From: Enterobacterales bacterium CwR94
GTDB lineage: Bacteria; Pseudomonadota; Gammaproteobacteria; Enterobacterales; Enterobacteriaceae
Direction: 5' to 3'
NCBI GenBank assembly: GCA_002837195.1
Contig: KZ478063.1
Coordinates: 365,217 to 429,216 of the forward strand
Length of the DNA: 64,000 nt
Of this stretch, positions 20,880-31,608 are shown piece after piece. The notes under the pieces are model-generated. The model was given only the letters and a program-made list of their open reading frames with translations. It was not told where the DNA came from and did not search any database. Each line of letters opens with the position of its first letter. The stretch's first letter is position 1. Both the position numbers and the translations under genes were made by a program.

Positions 20880-22352
20880 ATGAGCAGTATTGATTTCAGT
20901 AGCAAGATTAATTACCGCCGTTGTTACCGCTCGCCGGAAGGCATGCTGGATGAACATGAGATCTTGCGGATTTTCGAAAGTGACCGTGGGCGCATTATTA
21001 ATTCCGCGGCTATTCGGCGATTGCAGCAGAAAACGCAGGTTTTCCCGCTGGAGCGCAATGCTGCCGTGCGATCGCGACTGACGCACTCGATGGAAGTCCA
21101 ACAGGTTGGGCGATACATTGCCAAAGAGGTGCTGACGCGGCTCAAAGAGTTGCAGCGTCTGGAAGCGTGCGGTTTGGTTGGGCTCAGTGCGCCTTTTGAA
21201 AGCATCGTTGAAATGGCCTGTTTGATGCACGATATCGGCAACCCGCCATTTGGGCACTTTGGTGAAGCGGCAATTAATGACTGGTTTCGACTGCATCTGC
21301 CCGCGTTACGGCCTGACCAGGATGTGGATACGCGGGCGAGCACAGAGACGCTTTGGCAGGATATCCAGTGTGATTTGAGCCATTTTGAAGGCAACGCGCA
21401 GGCCATCAGACTGGTGCACACATTGCTGGGACTTAACCTGACCTGGGCGCAAGTCGGCTGCATACTGAAATACACGCAACCGGCCTGGCTACCTGCACCC
21501 TTATCGACTGCGCACCACTATCTGATGAAAAAGCCCGGTTTCTATCTTGCGGAAGCGGATTATGTCGCCCGGCTACGTAAAGAACTTTCATTAGATGAAT
21601 ATCACCGTTTTCCGCTGACCTATATTATGGAAGCGGCGGACGACATTTCGTATTGTGTGGCTGACTTAGAAGATGCGGTTGAAAAAAATATTTTCACCGT
21701 TGAGCAACTCTATGATCACTTAAAACGTTTATGGCACGATCATCAGGCCGATGATCTGTTTGAAATTGTGGTCACGAATGCGTTAGAAAAATCCAAAAAC
21801 AACCGCCAGCGTCGTTGTAATGTTGATCAGTTCTTTATGTACCTGCGGGTGAATACGGTGGCACAACTGGTTCCACATGCCGCCAAACGCTTTATTGATA
21901 ATCTTGATGCGGTATATCAGGGCGCTTTTAATGAAGCATTATTGGAAGATGGTCAGGCGGCCAGTCGCTTATTGGAAATATTCAAAAAAGTGGCGGCACG
22001 TCATGTGTTTAACCATCCAGAAGTGGAGCAGTTAGAGCTGCAAGGATATCGAGTAATAAGTGGATTACTCGATATTTATCGCTGCTTACTGGCGTTAACG
22101 GCCGAGCAGTTTGCTCAACTGGTTGCAGATGACACCCTTAAATCGCATCCCATTGAAACACGGCTGTTTCATAAACTTTCCTCTACCTTTCGTATGGCGT
22201 ATGCCGATGCGATTGAACAGCGCGATACCACCCAGCCTGATTATACGTTGTGGGAGTTTTATTTCCGCGCGCGTTTGATTCAAGACTATATCAGTGGCAT
22301 GACCGATCTTTATGCGTGGGATGAATATCGCCGTTTAATGGCAGTTGAATAG
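20880..22352 (+). CDS. dgt: deoxyguanosinetriphosphate triphosphohydrolase
   Basis: Hydrolyses dGTP to deoxyguanosine and tripolyphosphate, influencing dNTP pools and mutation rate. It is an HD-domain enzyme: His69 (RLTHSMEV) and His117-Asp118 ([16 protein letters not shown]) are metal ligands. It has 490 residues against 505 in E. coli. An AAGGAA ribosome site precedes the ATG. It is divergent from mtnN and immediately upstream of degP, the standard order. Confidence 0.96.
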   Translation: MSSIDFSSKINYRRCYRSPEGMLDEHEILRIFESDRGRIINSAAIRRLQQKTQVFPLERNAAVRSRLTHSMEVQQVGRYIAKEVLTRLKELQRLEACGLVGLSAPFESIVEMACLMHDIGNPPFGHFGEAAINDWFRLHLPALRPDQDVDTRASTETLWQDIQCDLSHFEGNAQAIRLVHTLLGLNLTWAQVGCILKYTQPAWLPAPLSTAHHYLMKKPGFYLAEADYVARLRKELSLDEYHRFPLTYIMEAADDISYCVADLEDAVEKNIFTVEQLYDHLKRLWHDHQADDLFEIVVTNALEKSKNNRQRRCNVDQFFMYLRVNTVAQLVPHAAKRFIDNLDAVYQGAFNEALLEDGQAASRLLEIFKKVAARHVFNHPEVEQLELQGYRVISGLLDIYRCLLALTAEQFAQLVADDTLKSHPIETRLFHKLSSTFRMAYADAIEQRDTTQPDYTLWEFYFRARLIQDYISGMTDLYAWDEYRRLMAVE

Positions 22353-22420
22353 CGATGTGCTATTACGGACTTTTGTAAAGCGGGCCAATAAATTTTTACC
22401 TTTGCGTAAAACTTCGTGAT

Positions 22421-22447
22421 GAACTTAGCGTTAAAAAGTGAATCTCA
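22421..22447 (+). promoter_or_regulatory. sigma-E promoter of degP
   Basis: GAACTT at 22421-22426 and TCTCA at 22443-22447 are separated by 16 bases, the layout of extracytoplasmic-stress sigma-E promoters, and E. coli degP is a classic sigma-E gene. GTAAA motifs at 22375 and 22406 might be CpxR half sites, but they lack the usual direct-repeat spacing. Confidence 0.7.
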
Positions 22448-22500
22448 CCTTCACGACCGCAGCAATGGTCCGCATCCGACATAAAATGAGAATTCTACGA

Positions 22501-23931
22501 ATGAAAAAATCCGCATTAGTCTTGAGCGCGCTGGCCTTGAGTCTGGGTATGGCAATGGGCTCCGCGCCTGTTATGGCAGCCGAAACGGCTTCTTCTTCCT
22601 CAACACAGCAATTGCCAAGCCTGGCACCGATGCTGGAAAAAGTAATGCCCTCGGTAGTGAGCATTAACGTTGAAGGCAGCACGACGGTGAAATCGGCGCG
22701 CATGCCACAGCAATTCCAGCAATTCCTCGGCGAGAACTCGCCGCTATGTCAGGATGGCTCTCCGTTCCAGGGCTCACCTCTGTGTCAGGGCGGTGGCGCA
22801 CCGAATGGCGGTGGTCAGCAAGAGAAGTTCCGTGCTCTGGGTTCCGGTGTCATCATTGATGCCGCAAAAGGCTATGTGGTGACCAACAACCACGTGGTTG
22901 ATAATGCGACTAAAATTCAGGTGCAATTGAGCGATGGCCGTCGTTATGACGCGAAAATGATCGGTAAAGATCCGCGTTCGGATATTGCACTGATTCAGCT
23001 TCAAGAAGCCAAGAATCTAACGGCCGTCAAGATTGCCGATTCTGACAACCTTCGCGTCGGGGATTACACCGTCGCCATTGGTAATCCTTATGGGCTTGGT
23101 GAAACGGTGACGTCCGGTATTGTTTCTGCGCTGGGGCGCAGTGGCCTGAACGTTGAAAATTACGAAAACTTTATCCAAACCGACGCCGCGATTAACCGCG
23201 GTAACTCCGGTGGTGCTCTGGTCAATCTTAATGGTGAGCTTATCGGGATTAATACTGCCATTCTGGCACCCGATGGCGGAAACATTGGTATTGGCTTTGC
23301 TATCCCGGCAAACATGGTGAAAAACCTCACTTCCCAGATGGTCGAGTTTGGTCAGGTGAAGCGCGGTGAGCTGGGTATCATGGGAACTGAGCTGAATTCT
23401 GAATTGGCGAAAGCCATGAAAGTCGACGCCCAACGCGGTGCCTTTATCAGCCAGGTACTGCCAAAGTCTTCTGCTGCTAAAGCGGGGATTAAAGCCGGTG
23501 ATGTTGTGGTTTCTCTTAACGGCAAGCCTATTTCCAGCTTTGCCGCCCTGCGCGCGCAAATTGGTTCGTTGCCTGTTGGGACCAAAATGGAGCTGGGCCT
23601 GTTACGTGACGGTAAGCCACAAAATGTCACGGTGGAACTGCAACAAAGTACGCAGGATAAAGTCGACTCTGGCAACATTTACACCGGTATTGAAGGTGCA
23701 GAGCTCAGCAATACAGACTTGAAAGGGCAGAAAGGGGTGAAAGTCGACAGCGTGAAAGCGGGCACCGCCGCTGCGCGTATTGGCTTGAAGAAAGATGACG
23801 TCATCCTGGGTGTTAACCAGCAGCGCGTGCAAAACTTAGGTGAGCTGCGCAAGATCCTCGACAGCAAGCCGTCAGTGCTGGCGCTGAACATTCAGCGCGG
23901 TGACAGCAGCATTTATCTGGTTATGCAGTAA
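22501..23931 (+). CDS. degP: periplasmic serine endoprotease DegP
   Basis: Heat-shock protease and chaperone for misfolded periplasmic and outer-membrane proteins. It has a signal peptide ending at VMAA (about 1-26), the trypsin-like domain with catalytic His131, Asp161 and Ser236 (GNSGGAL), and two PDZ domains. Cys83 and Cys95 lie in the Gly-rich LA loop. The ATG at 22501 gives 476 residues. The in-frame stretch upstream covers the promoter and is untranslated. Its partners BamA, Skp and RseP are encoded farther along in this window. Confidence 0.97.
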   Translation: MKKSALVLSALALSLGMAMGSAPVMAAETASSSSTQQLPSLAPMLEKVMPSVVSINVEGSTTVKSARMPQQFQQFLGENSPLCQDGSPFQGSPLCQGGGAPNGGGQQEKFRALGSGVIIDAAKGYVVTNNHVVDNATKIQVQLSDGRRYDAKMIGKDPRSDIALIQLQEAKNLTAVKIADSDNLRVGDYTVAIGNPYGLGETVTSGIVSALGRSGLNVENYENFIQTDAAINRGNSGGALVNLNGELIGINTAILAPDGGNIGIGFAIPANMVKNLTSQMVEFGQVKRGELGIMGTELNSELAKAMKVDAQRGAFISQVLPKSSAAKAGIKAGDVVVSLNGKPISSFAALRAQIGSLPVGTKMELGLLRDGKPQNVTVELQQSTQDKVDSGNIYTGIEGAELSNTDLKGQKGVKVDSVKAGTAAARIGLKKDDVILGVNQQRVQNLGELRKILDSKPSVLALNIQRGDSSIYLVMQ

Positions 23932-23952
23932 CGCGTATTGACGTGTGACCTC

Positions 23953-23980
23953 ATGGCATCCTGCGGGATGCCATTTTTTT
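23953..23980 (+). terminator. rho-independent terminator after degP
   Basis: ATGGCATCC, loop TGCG, GGATGCCAT followed by seven or more T residues, starting 22 bases after the degP stop codon. Confidence 0.92.
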
Positions 23981-24010
23981 ACCTGTGATATCCCCCGCAA
24001 AATCATCACG

Positions 24011-24028
24011 ATTGTGCATCTGCACAAT
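24011..24028 (+). promoter_or_regulatory. perfect palindrome upstream of cdaR, candidate CdaR operator
   Basis: ATTGTGCA-TC-TGCACAAT is a perfect inverted repeat of eight-base arms lying 58 bases before the cdaR start. A TATGCT at 24050-24055 could be a -10 element with no good -35, which would put the palindrome centre about 42 bases upstream of transcription, where an activator would bind. Autoregulation by CdaR is inferred, not shown. Confidence 0.55.
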
Positions 24029-24085
24029 GCATGGGCGTTGTTTGCCCGCTATGCTGCAAAATCCTTTAACGATCAGGAATGTTTG

Positions 24086-25243
24086 ATGGCCACTTCGCAT
24101 CTGGACGCCCGCCTGGCGCAGGACATCGTTGCGCGTACGATGAAAATCATCGATAGCAACGTGAATGTGATGGATGCACGTGGACGGATCATCGGCAGTG
24201 GCGATCGTGATCGCATTGGCGAAATGCATGAAGGTGCGCTGCTGGTGCTCTCACAAGCGCGTGTCGTGGACATTGATGACGCCGTTGCCCGGCATCTCCA
24301 CGGTGTTCGGCCGGGTATTAATCTGCCACTACGGATTGACGGTGAAATTGTGGGGGTGATCGGACTTACGGGCGATCCGCTGCGTTTACGTCACTACGGC
24401 GAGCTGGTGTGTATGACGGCGGAAATGATGCTGGAGCAAGCGCGGCTGTTACATATGCTGGCACAGGACAGCCGTTTGCGCGAAGAGCTGGTACTGAATT
24501 TGATTCGCAGCGATACCCTTTCTCCCGCATTAACCGAGTGGGCGCAGCGGCTGGGGATCGATCTTAATCAGCCGCGTGTGGTGGCTGTCGTGGAGGTGGA
24601 CAGCGGGCAACTGGGTGTCGATTCTGCCATGGCAGAGTTACAACAGTTACAGACCCTGCTGACCACGCCAGAACGTGACAATCTTATCGCTATTGTTTCT
24701 CTGACTGAGATGGTCGTGCTGAAACCGGCGCTGAATACGCAGGGCCGTTATGATGCTGAAGACCATCGCAAGCGCGTGGAACTGCTACTGTCCCGTATGA
24801 AAGATCGCGGTAATTTACGTATGCGCATCGCGTTGGGGAATTACTTCACTGGGCCTGGCAGCATTGCGCGTTCTTATCGCACGGCACGTACCACGCTGGC
24901 AGTAGGTAAACAGCGCATGCCTGAGCAGCGCAGCTATTTCTATCAGGATTTGGTGTTGCCGGTGTTGCTGGACAGCCTGCGCGGCGGTTGGCAAGCCACA
25001 GAGCTTGGGAGGCCACTGCAAAAGCTAAAAGCGATGGACAGTAATGGCCTGCTGATTCGCACGTTGCACGCGTGGTTTATCCATAATGTACAGCCGTCAG
25101 CCACCGCGAAAGCCCTGTTTATTCACCGCAATACCCTGGAATATCGCTTGCACCGTATTGCTGAATTAACCGGCTTAAACCTTGCGCAGTTTGATGACCG
25201 TTTGTTGCTGTATGTGGCACTGCAACTGGATGAAGAAGCATAG
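24086..25243 (+). CDS. cdaR: carbohydrate diacid transcriptional regulator
   Basis: Activator of galactarate, glucarate and glycerate utilisation genes in E. coli. It has an N-terminal sugar-diacid recognition domain (VMDARGRIIGSGDRDRIGE, HEGALLVLSQ, about 25-135), a GGDEF-like middle, and a C-terminal PucR-type helix-turn-helix (FIHRNTLEYRLHRIAELTGLNL). The ATG at 24086 with a CAGGAA ribosome site yields 385 residues, the E. coli length. It is monocistronic between two terminators. No gar or gud target operon is in this window. Confidence 0.95.
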   Translation: MATSHLDARLAQDIVARTMKIIDSNVNVMDARGRIIGSGDRDRIGEMHEGALLVLSQARVVDIDDAVARHLHGVRPGINLPLRIDGEIVGVIGLTGDPLRLRHYGELVCMTAEMMLEQARLLHMLAQDSRLREELVLNLIRSDTLSPALTEWAQRLGIDLNQPRVVAVVEVDSGQLGVDSAMAELQQLQTLLTTPERDNLIAIVSLTEMVVLKPALNTQGRYDAEDHRKRVELLLSRMKDRGNLRMRIALGNYFTGPGSIARSYRTARTTLAVGKQRMPEQRSYFYQDLVLPVLLDSLRGGWQATELGRPLQKLKAMDSNGLLIRTLHAWFIHNVQPSATAKALFIHRNTLEYRLHRIAELTGLNLAQFDDRLLLYVALQLDEEA

Positions 25244-25260
25244 GCAGGGTGTACAGAACA

Positions 25261-25290
25261 AAAAAACCGACGCCAGCGTCGGTTTTTTTA
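25261..25290. terminator. bidirectional terminator between cdaR and yaeH
   Basis: A run of A, CCGACG, loop CCAG, CGTCGG and a run of T: symmetric and placed between convergent genes, so it works for both strands. Confidence 0.92.
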
Positions 25291-25303
25291 TAGGGGATAC
25301 TGA

Positions 25304-25696
25304 TTAACGGCTGTTGCGCGTCAGTTGTTCCAGATCGGATTCGATTTCTGTGATCTTGTTGGAGACAACGTGTTCCAGGTGACGTAAATCGGCCAGAATT
25401 TTGCGCTTCAGATCAACTTCAACCTGATCGCGTTGGCAAATTTGATCTAATTCATCAATCACATAACGCAGGTTCGGGCTGATTTCCTGAATCTCTTTAT
25501 AGCCCTGGCCAATACCATCGGCCAACACGGTTTTACGCTGGCGTGGGTATTTGAATTTCACGCTCTTGGCAAAAAATTCGCCTTTATCTTTGCGGAAGTA
25601 AATTTTCAGGATGTCATTGCTGGCTTCCTGACGCAGGCTGTAGCGATCGATATCTTCAGGATTATTAATGCCCAGGCTCTTCAGATTGTCATACAT
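25304..25696 (-). CDS. yaeH: UPF0325 family protein YaeH
   Basis: Conserved enterobacterial protein of unknown function, 130 residues. The chain begins [20 protein letters not shown] and is charged and predicted helical, with a long C-terminal heptad-like stretch ([28 protein letters not shown]) suggestive of a coiled coil. The start at 25696 agrees with E. coli; an upstream extension to 25768 has no family counterpart. No catalytic motif is visible. It lies between cdaR and dapD, as in E. coli minus yaeI. Confidence 0.9.
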   Translation of the reverse strand: MYDNLKSLGINNPEDIDRYSLRQEASNDILKIYFRKDKGEFFAKSVKFKYPRQRKTVLADGIGQGYKEIQEISPNLRYVIDELDQICQRDQVEVDLKRKILADLRHLEHVVSNKITEIESDLEQLTRNSR

Positions 25697-25845
25697 AGCT
25701 CGATTTCCTCTACGGAGAAGTGGGGTGGCAAAGCGCGTCTCTGCAATCCTTGGTGTTGCTATGTGCAATCATTAAGCTGCAACCTGCGCGTTGTGTGCCG
25801 GTATTTTTCTGGCGCGGATTATGACCTGGCTGAAAAGTAAACGCA

Positions 25846-25871
25846 CCTGATAATTCGTGCCACGAATCAGG
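25846..25871. repeat. bulged inverted repeat between yaeH and dapD
   Basis: CCTGA-taa-TTCGT, loop GCC, ACGAA-TCAGG: ten paired bases with one three-base bulge, 150 bases upstream of yaeH and downstream of the dapD terminator. It may be an operator or an RNA stem in the yaeH leader. The rest of this 236-base gap shows nothing recognisable apart from the dapD terminator. Confidence 0.4.
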
Positions 25872-25895
25872 TTTAGGTAGGGCGAAGTGTAAAGA

Positions 25896-25924
25896 AAAGA
25901 TTACGGGCCGACAGGGCGGCCCGT
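25896..25924 (-). terminator. probable terminator after dapD
   Basis: Read on the minus strand, ACGGGCC and GGCCCGT form a seven-base stem around an eight-base loop, followed by AATCTTTTCTTT. It lies just past the dapD stop codon. Confidence 0.7.
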
Positions 25925-25932
25925 TAGAAGAC

Positions 25933-26757
25933 TTAATCGATGGTGCGCAGAAGTTCGTTAATCCCTACTTTTCCACGGGTTTTCGCGTCAACTTTCTTCA
26001 CGATCACCGCGCAGTACAGGCTGTAGCTGCCATCTTTGGAAGGCAGGTTACCGGAGACAACAACAGAACCTGCCGGTACGCGGCCGTAATGCACTTCGCC
26101 GGTTTCACGGTCGTAGATCTTGGTGCTTTGACCAATGTAGACGCCCATAGAGATCACGGCACCTTCTTCTACGATAACGCCTTCAACCACTTCAGAACGC
26201 GCACCAATAAAGCAGTTATCTTCGATAATGGTTGGGTTTGCCTGCAGCGGCTCCAGTACACCGCCGATGCCTACACCGCCGGACAGGTGGACGTTTTTAC
26301 CGATCTGCGCACAAGAACCCACGGTGGCCCAGGTATCAACCATGGTGCCTTCGTCAACGTAGGCGCCAATGTTGACATAGGATGGCATCAGTACGGTATT
26401 ACGGGCAATGTAGGCCCCCTGGCGCACGGCGGCAGGCGGTACGACGCGGAAGCCTTCTTTTTTGAAACGCGCTTCGTCGTAGTTCGCAAATTTCATCGGC
26501 ACTTTGTCGTAGAAACGGCTTTCAGCACCTTCCATCACCTGATTGTCATGGATGCGGAATGAGAGCAGCACGGCTTTCTTCAGCCACTGATGGGTGACCC
26601 ATTGTCCGTCGATCTTCTCGGCGACGCGCAATGCGCCGCTATCCAACAGGCCCATAACCTGATTGACGGCTTCACGGGTAACGGTGTCGACACTCGTGGG
26701 GGTGATGTCGGCGCGACGTTCGAACGCGCTCTCGATAACACTCTGAAGTTGTTGCAT
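25933..26757 (-). CDS. dapD: tetrahydrodipicolinate N-succinyltransferase
   Basis: Lysine and meso-diaminopimelate synthesis: succinylates tetrahydrodipicolinate using succinyl-CoA. It is a left-handed beta-helix protein with hexapeptide repeats across about residues 100-240, including [36 protein letters not shown] and the ICGARS-like [11 protein letters not shown]. The ATG at 26757 ([12 protein letters not shown]) gives 274 residues, identical to E. coli; a longer start at 26784 is not supported. It follows glnD on the same strand with a 64-base gap. Confidence 0.97.
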   Translation of the reverse strand: MQQLQSVIESAFERRADITPTSVDTVTREAVNQVMGLLDSGALRVAEKIDGQWVTHQWLKKAVLLSFRIHDNQVMEGAESRFYDKVPMKFANYDEARFKKEGFRVVPPAAVRQGAYIARNTVLMPSYVNIGAYVDEGTMVDTWATVGSCAQIGKNVHLSGGVGIGGVLEPLQANPTIIEDNCFIGARSEVVEGVIVEEGAVISMGVYIGQSTKIYDRETGEVHYGRVPAGSVVVSGNLPSKDGSYSLYCAVIVKKVDAKTRGKVGINELLRTID

Positions 26758-26779
26758 TGACTCTCTCATCCTGGTTTTT

Positions 26780-26800
26780 GCCAACGGGGGCGCCGTTGGC
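26780..26800. repeat. hairpin between glnD and dapD
   Basis: GCCAACGG, loop GGGCG, CCGTTGGC: a perfect eight-base stem in the short gap between the glnD stop and the dapD start. On the transcribed minus strand it is followed by AAAAACC rather than a T run, so it looks more like an intercistronic RNA stem than a terminator. Confidence 0.5.
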
Positions 26801-26821
26801 GGGTGAAAAATTTTATCGCGG

Positions 26822-29491
26822 TCACACTTTATCGTTTGGATTAAGGGCCTCTGTCAACCGTTGTTGCAGTACATCACGCATTTTCGCGTCTAATGCACGA
26901 CGATCGCTGTTGGCAATGATGAAAAGATCCTCAACCCGTTCACCGATAGTACTGATGCGTGCGCCGTGCAGCGAGACACTGAGATCGGCAAACACTTCTC
27001 CCACGCGCGCTAACAATCCGGGCTGATCCAACGCCACTAATTCCAGCCAGGTACGACGGTCAGTGTGAGAGGGCAAAAAACGCACCTCGGTTTCGACGGT
27101 AAAGTGTTTGAGTTTGGCGGATTGTCTGCGTGTGCGCGGTGGCTGCCAGGTGGTTTGCCCAATGGCTTGCAGCAGCGCCTGACGGGTTAACTCATGGCGG
27201 TCGGGTGCCAGTGGGCTGCCATCGGGCTCCAGCACGATAAAGGTGTCCATCGCCATGCCGTCGCGGCTGGTAAAAATCTGCGCGTCGTGCACGCTTAAAT
27301 TACGACGGTCTAATTCTCCGGCAACGGTGGCAAACAGGTGCGGGCGATCGGGACTCCAGATAAAAATTTCGGTGCCGCCACGCGTCGCCTGCGGACTCAC
27401 TAACACCAGTGGCGTACTTAAATCATGGGTCATTAAATGACGCGCATGCCAGGCTAGCTGGTTCGGCGAGTGGCGCAGGAAATAGTCGGCGCGACAACGG
27501 CCCCAGATACGGTGCAGCGCTTCTTCATCAATATTATCCATCCGTAGCAGAGCCAGCGCCTGTAAGCGGTGATGTCGCACGCGCTCGCGCAGATCCGGGC
27601 TGTTTTCCATTCCGCGACGCAACTGTTTTTCTGTAGCAAAAAACAGTTCACGCAACAGGCTTTGTTTCCAACTGTTCCACAGCGTTTCGTTGGTGGCGCA
27701 AATATCCGCAACGGTCAGGCACACCAGGTAACGCAGGTTATTTTCATTTTGCATCACCTCACTGAATTGCTGGATAACCGTCGGATCTTGAATATCGCGA
27801 CGCTGGGCGGTGACTGACATCAACAAATGATGACGTACCAGCCAGGCCACCAACTGCGCCTCACGGGAGTTCAAGCCATGCAATTCGGCAAAATCGAGGA
27901 CATCTTGCGCGCCTAAAATGGAGTGATCGCCGCCGCGCCCTTTGGCGATATCATGGAACAGCGCAGCGATCAGCATCAGTTCGGTTTGCGGCAGACGTGG
28001 CCAAAGTTCAACGCACAGCGGGTGGCGTGGGCGTGTGGCTTCATCGGCGAAACTTTCCAATTTCTGCAGGACGCGAACGGTATGTTCGTCGACCGTATAA
28101 GCGTGAAACAGGTCAAACTGCATTTGCCCAACGATGCTGCCCCATTGCGGAATGTACGCCCACAGTACGCTGTGGCGATGCATGGGCACCAGAGCCCGAC
28201 TGACCGCTCCAGGATGGCGCAAAATGGACATAAACAACTGTCGCGCTTCGGGGATTTCACACAGCGGTGCTTTTAGATTGCGGCGAGCATGGCGCAGTTG
28301 GCGCAGCGTTGAGGAGTAAATACCGGTGATTTCTGGGTGGCGTACCATCACATAAAACATGCGAATAATCGCCTGCGGTTCACGGGTAAAAAGCGTTTCA
28401 TCGCGCAGGTCGATCAGTTTGCCGCGCACCTGAAACGCTTCATCCAGCGGACGCGGTTTCTCGGTGGCGTCAATGGCCAAAATCGCTTCGGCAAACAGCT
28501 GCAACAGCATGTGATTGAGCTCGCTGATGCGACGCGTGACGCGGTAAAAGTCTTTCATCATCTGCTCAACCGGCTCATTGCCTTCGCCCTGGTAGTTCAG
28601 GCGTTGCGCGACATTGAGCTGGCGATCGAACAACAAGCGGTTGTCATAACGGGTCAAGGTCAGATGCAGTGCGAAACGTATACGCCACAACAGGTTTTGG
28701 CATTCGTTTAACTCATTACGTTCGGCGTCGGTGAGAAACCCAAATCCCACCATTTCGTCCATCGATGTTGCGCCAAAATGGCGGCGCGCGACCCACAGCA
28801 GCGTATGAATATCACGCAGGCCGCCGGGACTGCTTTTAATATCCGGTTCAAGGTTGTAACTGGTGCCGTGATAGCGTTTATGACGCTCATTTTGCTCTTC
28901 AACTTTGGCCGCAAAAAAACGGTCGGAATGCCAGAAGCCGTCACTGAACACATGTTTTTGCAGTTCCAGAAACAGCGCGACGTCCCCTGACAGCATCCGC
29001 GATTCAATCAAGTTAGTGGCGACTGTCAGATCGGAAAGCCCTTCGAGCAGACACTCTTCGAGCGTGCGAACGCTGTGGCCCACTTCCAGTTTTAAATCCC
29101 ATAACAGTGTCAGCAGTTCACTGATACGGGCAGCGGCGCTCTCATCCAACGGTTTGCGGCTGAGGATCAACACATCAATGTCTGACAGGGGATGAAGCTC
29201 ACCGCGACCATAGCCGCCCACGGCGACCAGCGCGATATTGCGGACGTGTTTGAATTTGTAGAAGCGCCATAAACGGCGCAGCAAGCGATCCAGGAAGCGC
29301 GTGCGCGTTTTAATCAAGACTTCAACGGGCTCACCTTGGTCAAAGGCCGCCGCGAGACGTTGCGCAAGCAACTCAAGCGCGTGGCGCAGCGCATCACGGT
29401 GAATTTTATCGTCGTGCCAGGTCGCGGGCAGATTTGCCAGCTCGGTGAGATTTAAGGTCTCGTAGAGGGACTCCGTTTCAGTATGACTCAT
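26822..29491 (-). CDS. glnD: bifunctional uridylyltransferase/uridylyl-removing enzyme GlnD
   Basis: Nitrogen sensor that uridylylates PII proteins when glutamine is low and deuridylylates them when it is high. The nucleotidyltransferase domain has [15 protein letters not shown] (about 92-106, with the acidic pair Asp104/Asp106). The HD hydrolase domain has [11 protein letters not shown], and two C-terminal ACT domains follow ([21 protein letters not shown] and [22 protein letters not shown]). The ATG at 29491 has a GGAGAG ribosome site and gives 889 residues (E. coli 890). It lies downstream of the map terminator. Confidence 0.96.
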   Translation of the reverse strand: MSHTETESLYETLNLTELANLPATWHDDKIHRDALRHALELLAQRLAAAFDQGEPVEVLIKTRTRFLDRLLRRLWRFYKFKHVRNIALVAVGGYGRGELHPLSDIDVLILSRKPLDESAAARISELLTLLWDLKLEVGHSVRTLEECLLEGLSDLTVATNLIESRMLSGDVALFLELQKHVFSDGFWHSDRFFAAKVEEQNERHKRYHGTSYNLEPDIKSSPGGLRDIHTLLWVARRHFGATSMDEMVGFGFLTDAERNELNECQNLLWRIRFALHLTLTRYDNRLLFDRQLNVAQRLNYQGEGNEPVEQMMKDFYRVTRRISELNHMLLQLFAEAILAIDATEKPRPLDEAFQVRGKLIDLRDETLFTREPQAIIRMFYVMVRHPEITGIYSSTLRQLRHARRNLKAPLCEIPEARQLFMSILRHPGAVSRALVPMHRHSVLWAYIPQWGSIVGQMQFDLFHAYTVDEHTVRVLQKLESFADEATRPRHPLCVELWPRLPQTELMLIAALFHDIAKGRGGDHSILGAQDVLDFAELHGLNSREAQLVAWLVRHHLLMSVTAQRRDIQDPTVIQQFSEVMQNENNLRYLVCLTVADICATNETLWNSWKQSLLRELFFATEKQLRRGMENSPDLRERVRHHRLQALALLRMDNIDEEALHRIWGRCRADYFLRHSPNQLAWHARHLMTHDLSTPLVLVSPQATRGGTEIFIWSPDRPHLFATVAGELDRRNLSVHDAQIFTSRDGMAMDTFIVLEPDGSPLAPDRHELTRQALLQAIGQTTWQPPRTRRQSAKLKHFTVETEVRFLPSHTDRRTWLELVALDQPGLLARVGEVFADLSVSLHGARISTIGERVEDLFIIANSDRRALDAKMRDVLQQRLTEALNPNDKV

Positions 29492-29531
29492 CAACACTCT
29501 CTCCAGGATCTCACGCACTGAATTTCAGACA

Positions 29532-29558
29532 TAAAAAAAGCCGGCATGTGCCGGCTTG
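29532..29558 (-). terminator. terminator after map
   Basis: On the minus strand AAGCCGGCA, a two-base loop and TGCCGGCTT are followed by seven T residues. It lies between the map stop and the glnD start. Confidence 0.9.
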
Positions 29559-29572
29559 GATCAACAGCAGAC

Positions 29573-30370
29573 TCAGTTGCTGTCAGGCGTCAGGATGGCA
29601 GGGATTGTCTCATCCTTACGCAGCGTTAAAATTTCGCAGCCGTTTTCTGTCACCACAATAGTATGCTCATACTGCGCCGACAAGCTGCGATCTTTGGTTT
29701 TTACGGTCCAGCCGTCTTTCATCGTTCTGATACGGTAATCGCCGACATTGACCATTGGCTCAATGGTAAATGTCATGCCGGTTTGTAACACCACACCGCC
29801 ATCATCGGCGTTGTAATGCAGCACTTGTGGCTCTTCGTGGAAACCTTTGCCAATACCGTGACCGCAATATTCACGCACTACGGAAAAATCCTGCGCCTCA
29901 ACATATTTCTGGATCTCACGACCCAGTTCACGCAAACGGATGCCGGGTTTCACCATTTTCAGTGCCAGGTACAGGCTTTCCTGGGTGACGCGACACAGGC
30001 GCTCACCTTGAATTGTGGGTTTACCGACGATGAACATCGCAGAGGTGTCACCGTGCCACTCATCTTTAATCACCGTCACGTCAATATTAACAATATCGCC
30101 GTCTTTTAACGTTTTTTCATCATCGGGTATGCCATGGCATACCACGTCATTCACGGAAATACAGACTGATTTAGGAAATCCGTGATAGCCCAGGCATGCA
30201 GAGATAGCCTGCTGTTTTTGCGTGATGTGCTCGTGGCAGAGGCGGTCCAGTTCACCGGTGCTGACGCCGGGTTTTACATGCGCTTCGATCATCTCCAGCA
30301 CTTCAGCAGCCAAGCGGCCTGCTACGCGCATTTTTTCGATTTCTTCAGGGGTTTTAATTGAAATTGCCAT
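29573..30370 (-). CDS. map: methionine aminopeptidase type I
   Basis: Removes the initiator methionine from nascent proteins. All metal and catalytic residues of the pita-bread fold are present: His79, Asp97, Asp108, His171, Glu204 and Glu235. It has 265 residues, one more than E. coli. It is divergent from rpsB across a 328-base region, the conserved map/rpsB arrangement linking methionine excision to translation genes. Confidence 0.98.
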   Translation of the reverse strand: MAISIKTPEEIEKMRVAGRLAAEVLEMIEAHVKPGVSTGELDRLCHEHITQKQQAISACLGYHGFPKSVCISVNDVVCHGIPDDEKTLKDGDIVNIDVTVIKDEWHGDTSAMFIVGKPTIQGERLCRVTQESLYLALKMVKPGIRLRELGREIQKYVEAQDFSVVREYCGHGIGKGFHEEPQVLHYNADDGGVVLQTGMTFTIEPMVNVGDYRIRTMKDGWTVKTKDRSLSAQYEHTIVVTENGCEILTLRKDETIPAILTPDSN

Positions 30371-30489
30371 TTAAATTGTCCACGGTTGTCGAAAATTTCG
30401 ACAATAATTGTGCAAGTGCTGACATGTTATCAGCCCACCTGCAGACTGCCAAATGCAGATGCTGCCCTCGGTATTGCACAGAACAAGTA

Positions 30490-31424
<935 letters not shown>

Positions 31425-31472
31425 TAAGGTTTGCTCTTTAACAGAGCCCTTAGACATCAGATGTTATCTGTT

Positions 31473-31500
31473 AAGGGGCCTGCACAGGCCCCTTTATTTT
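31473..31500 (+). terminator. attenuating terminator between rpsB and tsf
   Basis: AAGGGGCCTG, a two-base turn, CAGGCCCCTT and then TATTTTAT form a strong ten-base stem with a T-rich tail inside the rpsB-tsf operon. In E. coli a similar hairpin here lowers transcription into tsf. Confidence 0.8.
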
Positions 31501-31608
31501 ATCTAAGTCTGTGACGCCACCCCATCGGTAGGCGGGGCAGAGTAAATTTTTCCGCAACAAGTCTCTGTCATTGTGTCTGCACATAAGAGACGAATCGAGG
31601 ATTCTGGA

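Noticed and set aside
22375..22410. CpxR box upstream of degP
   Set aside because: Two GTAAA motifs are present but not as direct repeats with the usual five-base spacing; a CpxR site is known for E. coli degP but I cannot support one here.
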